Positions 63,970 through 64,000 of a stretch of DNA of 64,000 bases are shown here, piece by piece; the first letter of the stretch is position 1; the number at the start of each line of letters is the position of its first letter. This stretch comes from Macrostomum hystrix (lineage: Eukaryota > Platyhelminthes > Macrostomidae), in assembly GCA_950097015.1 (NCBI GenBank), contig CATNEN010000001.1, positions 22,373,501 to 22,437,500 on the forward strand, read 5' to 3'. A program made the translations under genes and the position numbers. Below the pieces are notes generated by a model. It had not been told where the DNA came from and did not search any database. It saw only the letters and a program-made list of their open reading frames with translations.

Positions 63970-64000
63970 TTAGGCTTTAAACAGTGAGACTAAAAACGAT

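Noticed and set aside
1-64000. CRISPR-like array interpretation of the regular repeats
   Set aside because: Units are directly adjacent with no unique spacers, and the window is clearly eukaryotic.

Overview
The window is animal nuclear DNA: GC-rich coding blocks in AT-rich surroundings, GT-AG introns (plus one GC-AG), no operon-style bacterial gene packing, and orthologues of metazoan genes (TBCK, WDR83, a myotubularin of the MTM1/MTMR2 group, a RASL10-type GTPase, an ABCH transporter, COA1-like proteins). ABCH half-transporters, very short predicted 5' leaders behind 3'-splice-site-like sequences, and two genes that seem to lack their own AUG suggest an invertebrate that uses spliced-leader trans-splicing. 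A free-living flatworm such as Macrostomum is my best guess. This is inference; no species marker was available.

Layout. 1-12.3 kb is gene-poor: four minisatellites (31, 23, 21 and about 18 bp units) and AT-rich DNA. 12.3-17.2 kb (+) is a four-exon TBCK gene whose two long introns are filled by 34-bp and 20-bp arrays; a 10-bp array follows the stop. 18.4-18.9 kb holds a tRNA-derived SINE. 18.9-21.9 kb (+) has two adjacent COA1-like genes separated by a 29-bp array. 22.5-26.2 kb (+) holds three tandem intronless HPGD-like short-chain dehydrogenases. 27.0-30.9 kb (+) is a seven-exon ABCH transporter with SINE pieces in two introns and a 30-bp array in the last. 32-38.1 kb (+) and 41.1-42.6 kb (-), plus a relic at 54.6-55.5 kb (-), hold five members of one gene family (here 'family X': Cys/His zinc knuckle, coiled coil, propeller-like C-terminus); three look intact and two are broken. 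Around these lie a Ty3/Gypsy integrase relic, a 612-bp element with about 95-bp terminal inverted repeats, and three decayed non-LTR retrotransposons, one with a SINE tail inside it. 44.9-46.3 kb (-) is WDR83 and 48.8-53.0 kb (-) the myotubularin, again with array-filled introns and a 1.7-kb array between them. 57.6-63.1 kb is mostly unassigned. 63.1-64 kb (-) is a single-exon RASL10-like GTPase.

The genes do not form one pathway. They cover Rab-GAP/mTOR-linked signalling (TBCK), phosphoinositide turnover (myotubularin), MAPK scaffolding and splicing (WDR83), mitochondrial complex assembly (COA1-like), small-molecule oxidation (SDRs) and lipid or xenobiotic transport (ABCH). The most striking features are: (i) nearly every long intron and two intergenic gaps carry a private minisatellite; (ii) WDR83 and the second COA1-like gene begin at a splice acceptor with an open frame but no ATG, as if the spliced leader supplied it; (iii) family X is apparently uncharacterised and shows a 236-bp tract of near identity between two otherwise diverged copies, indicating gene conversion.
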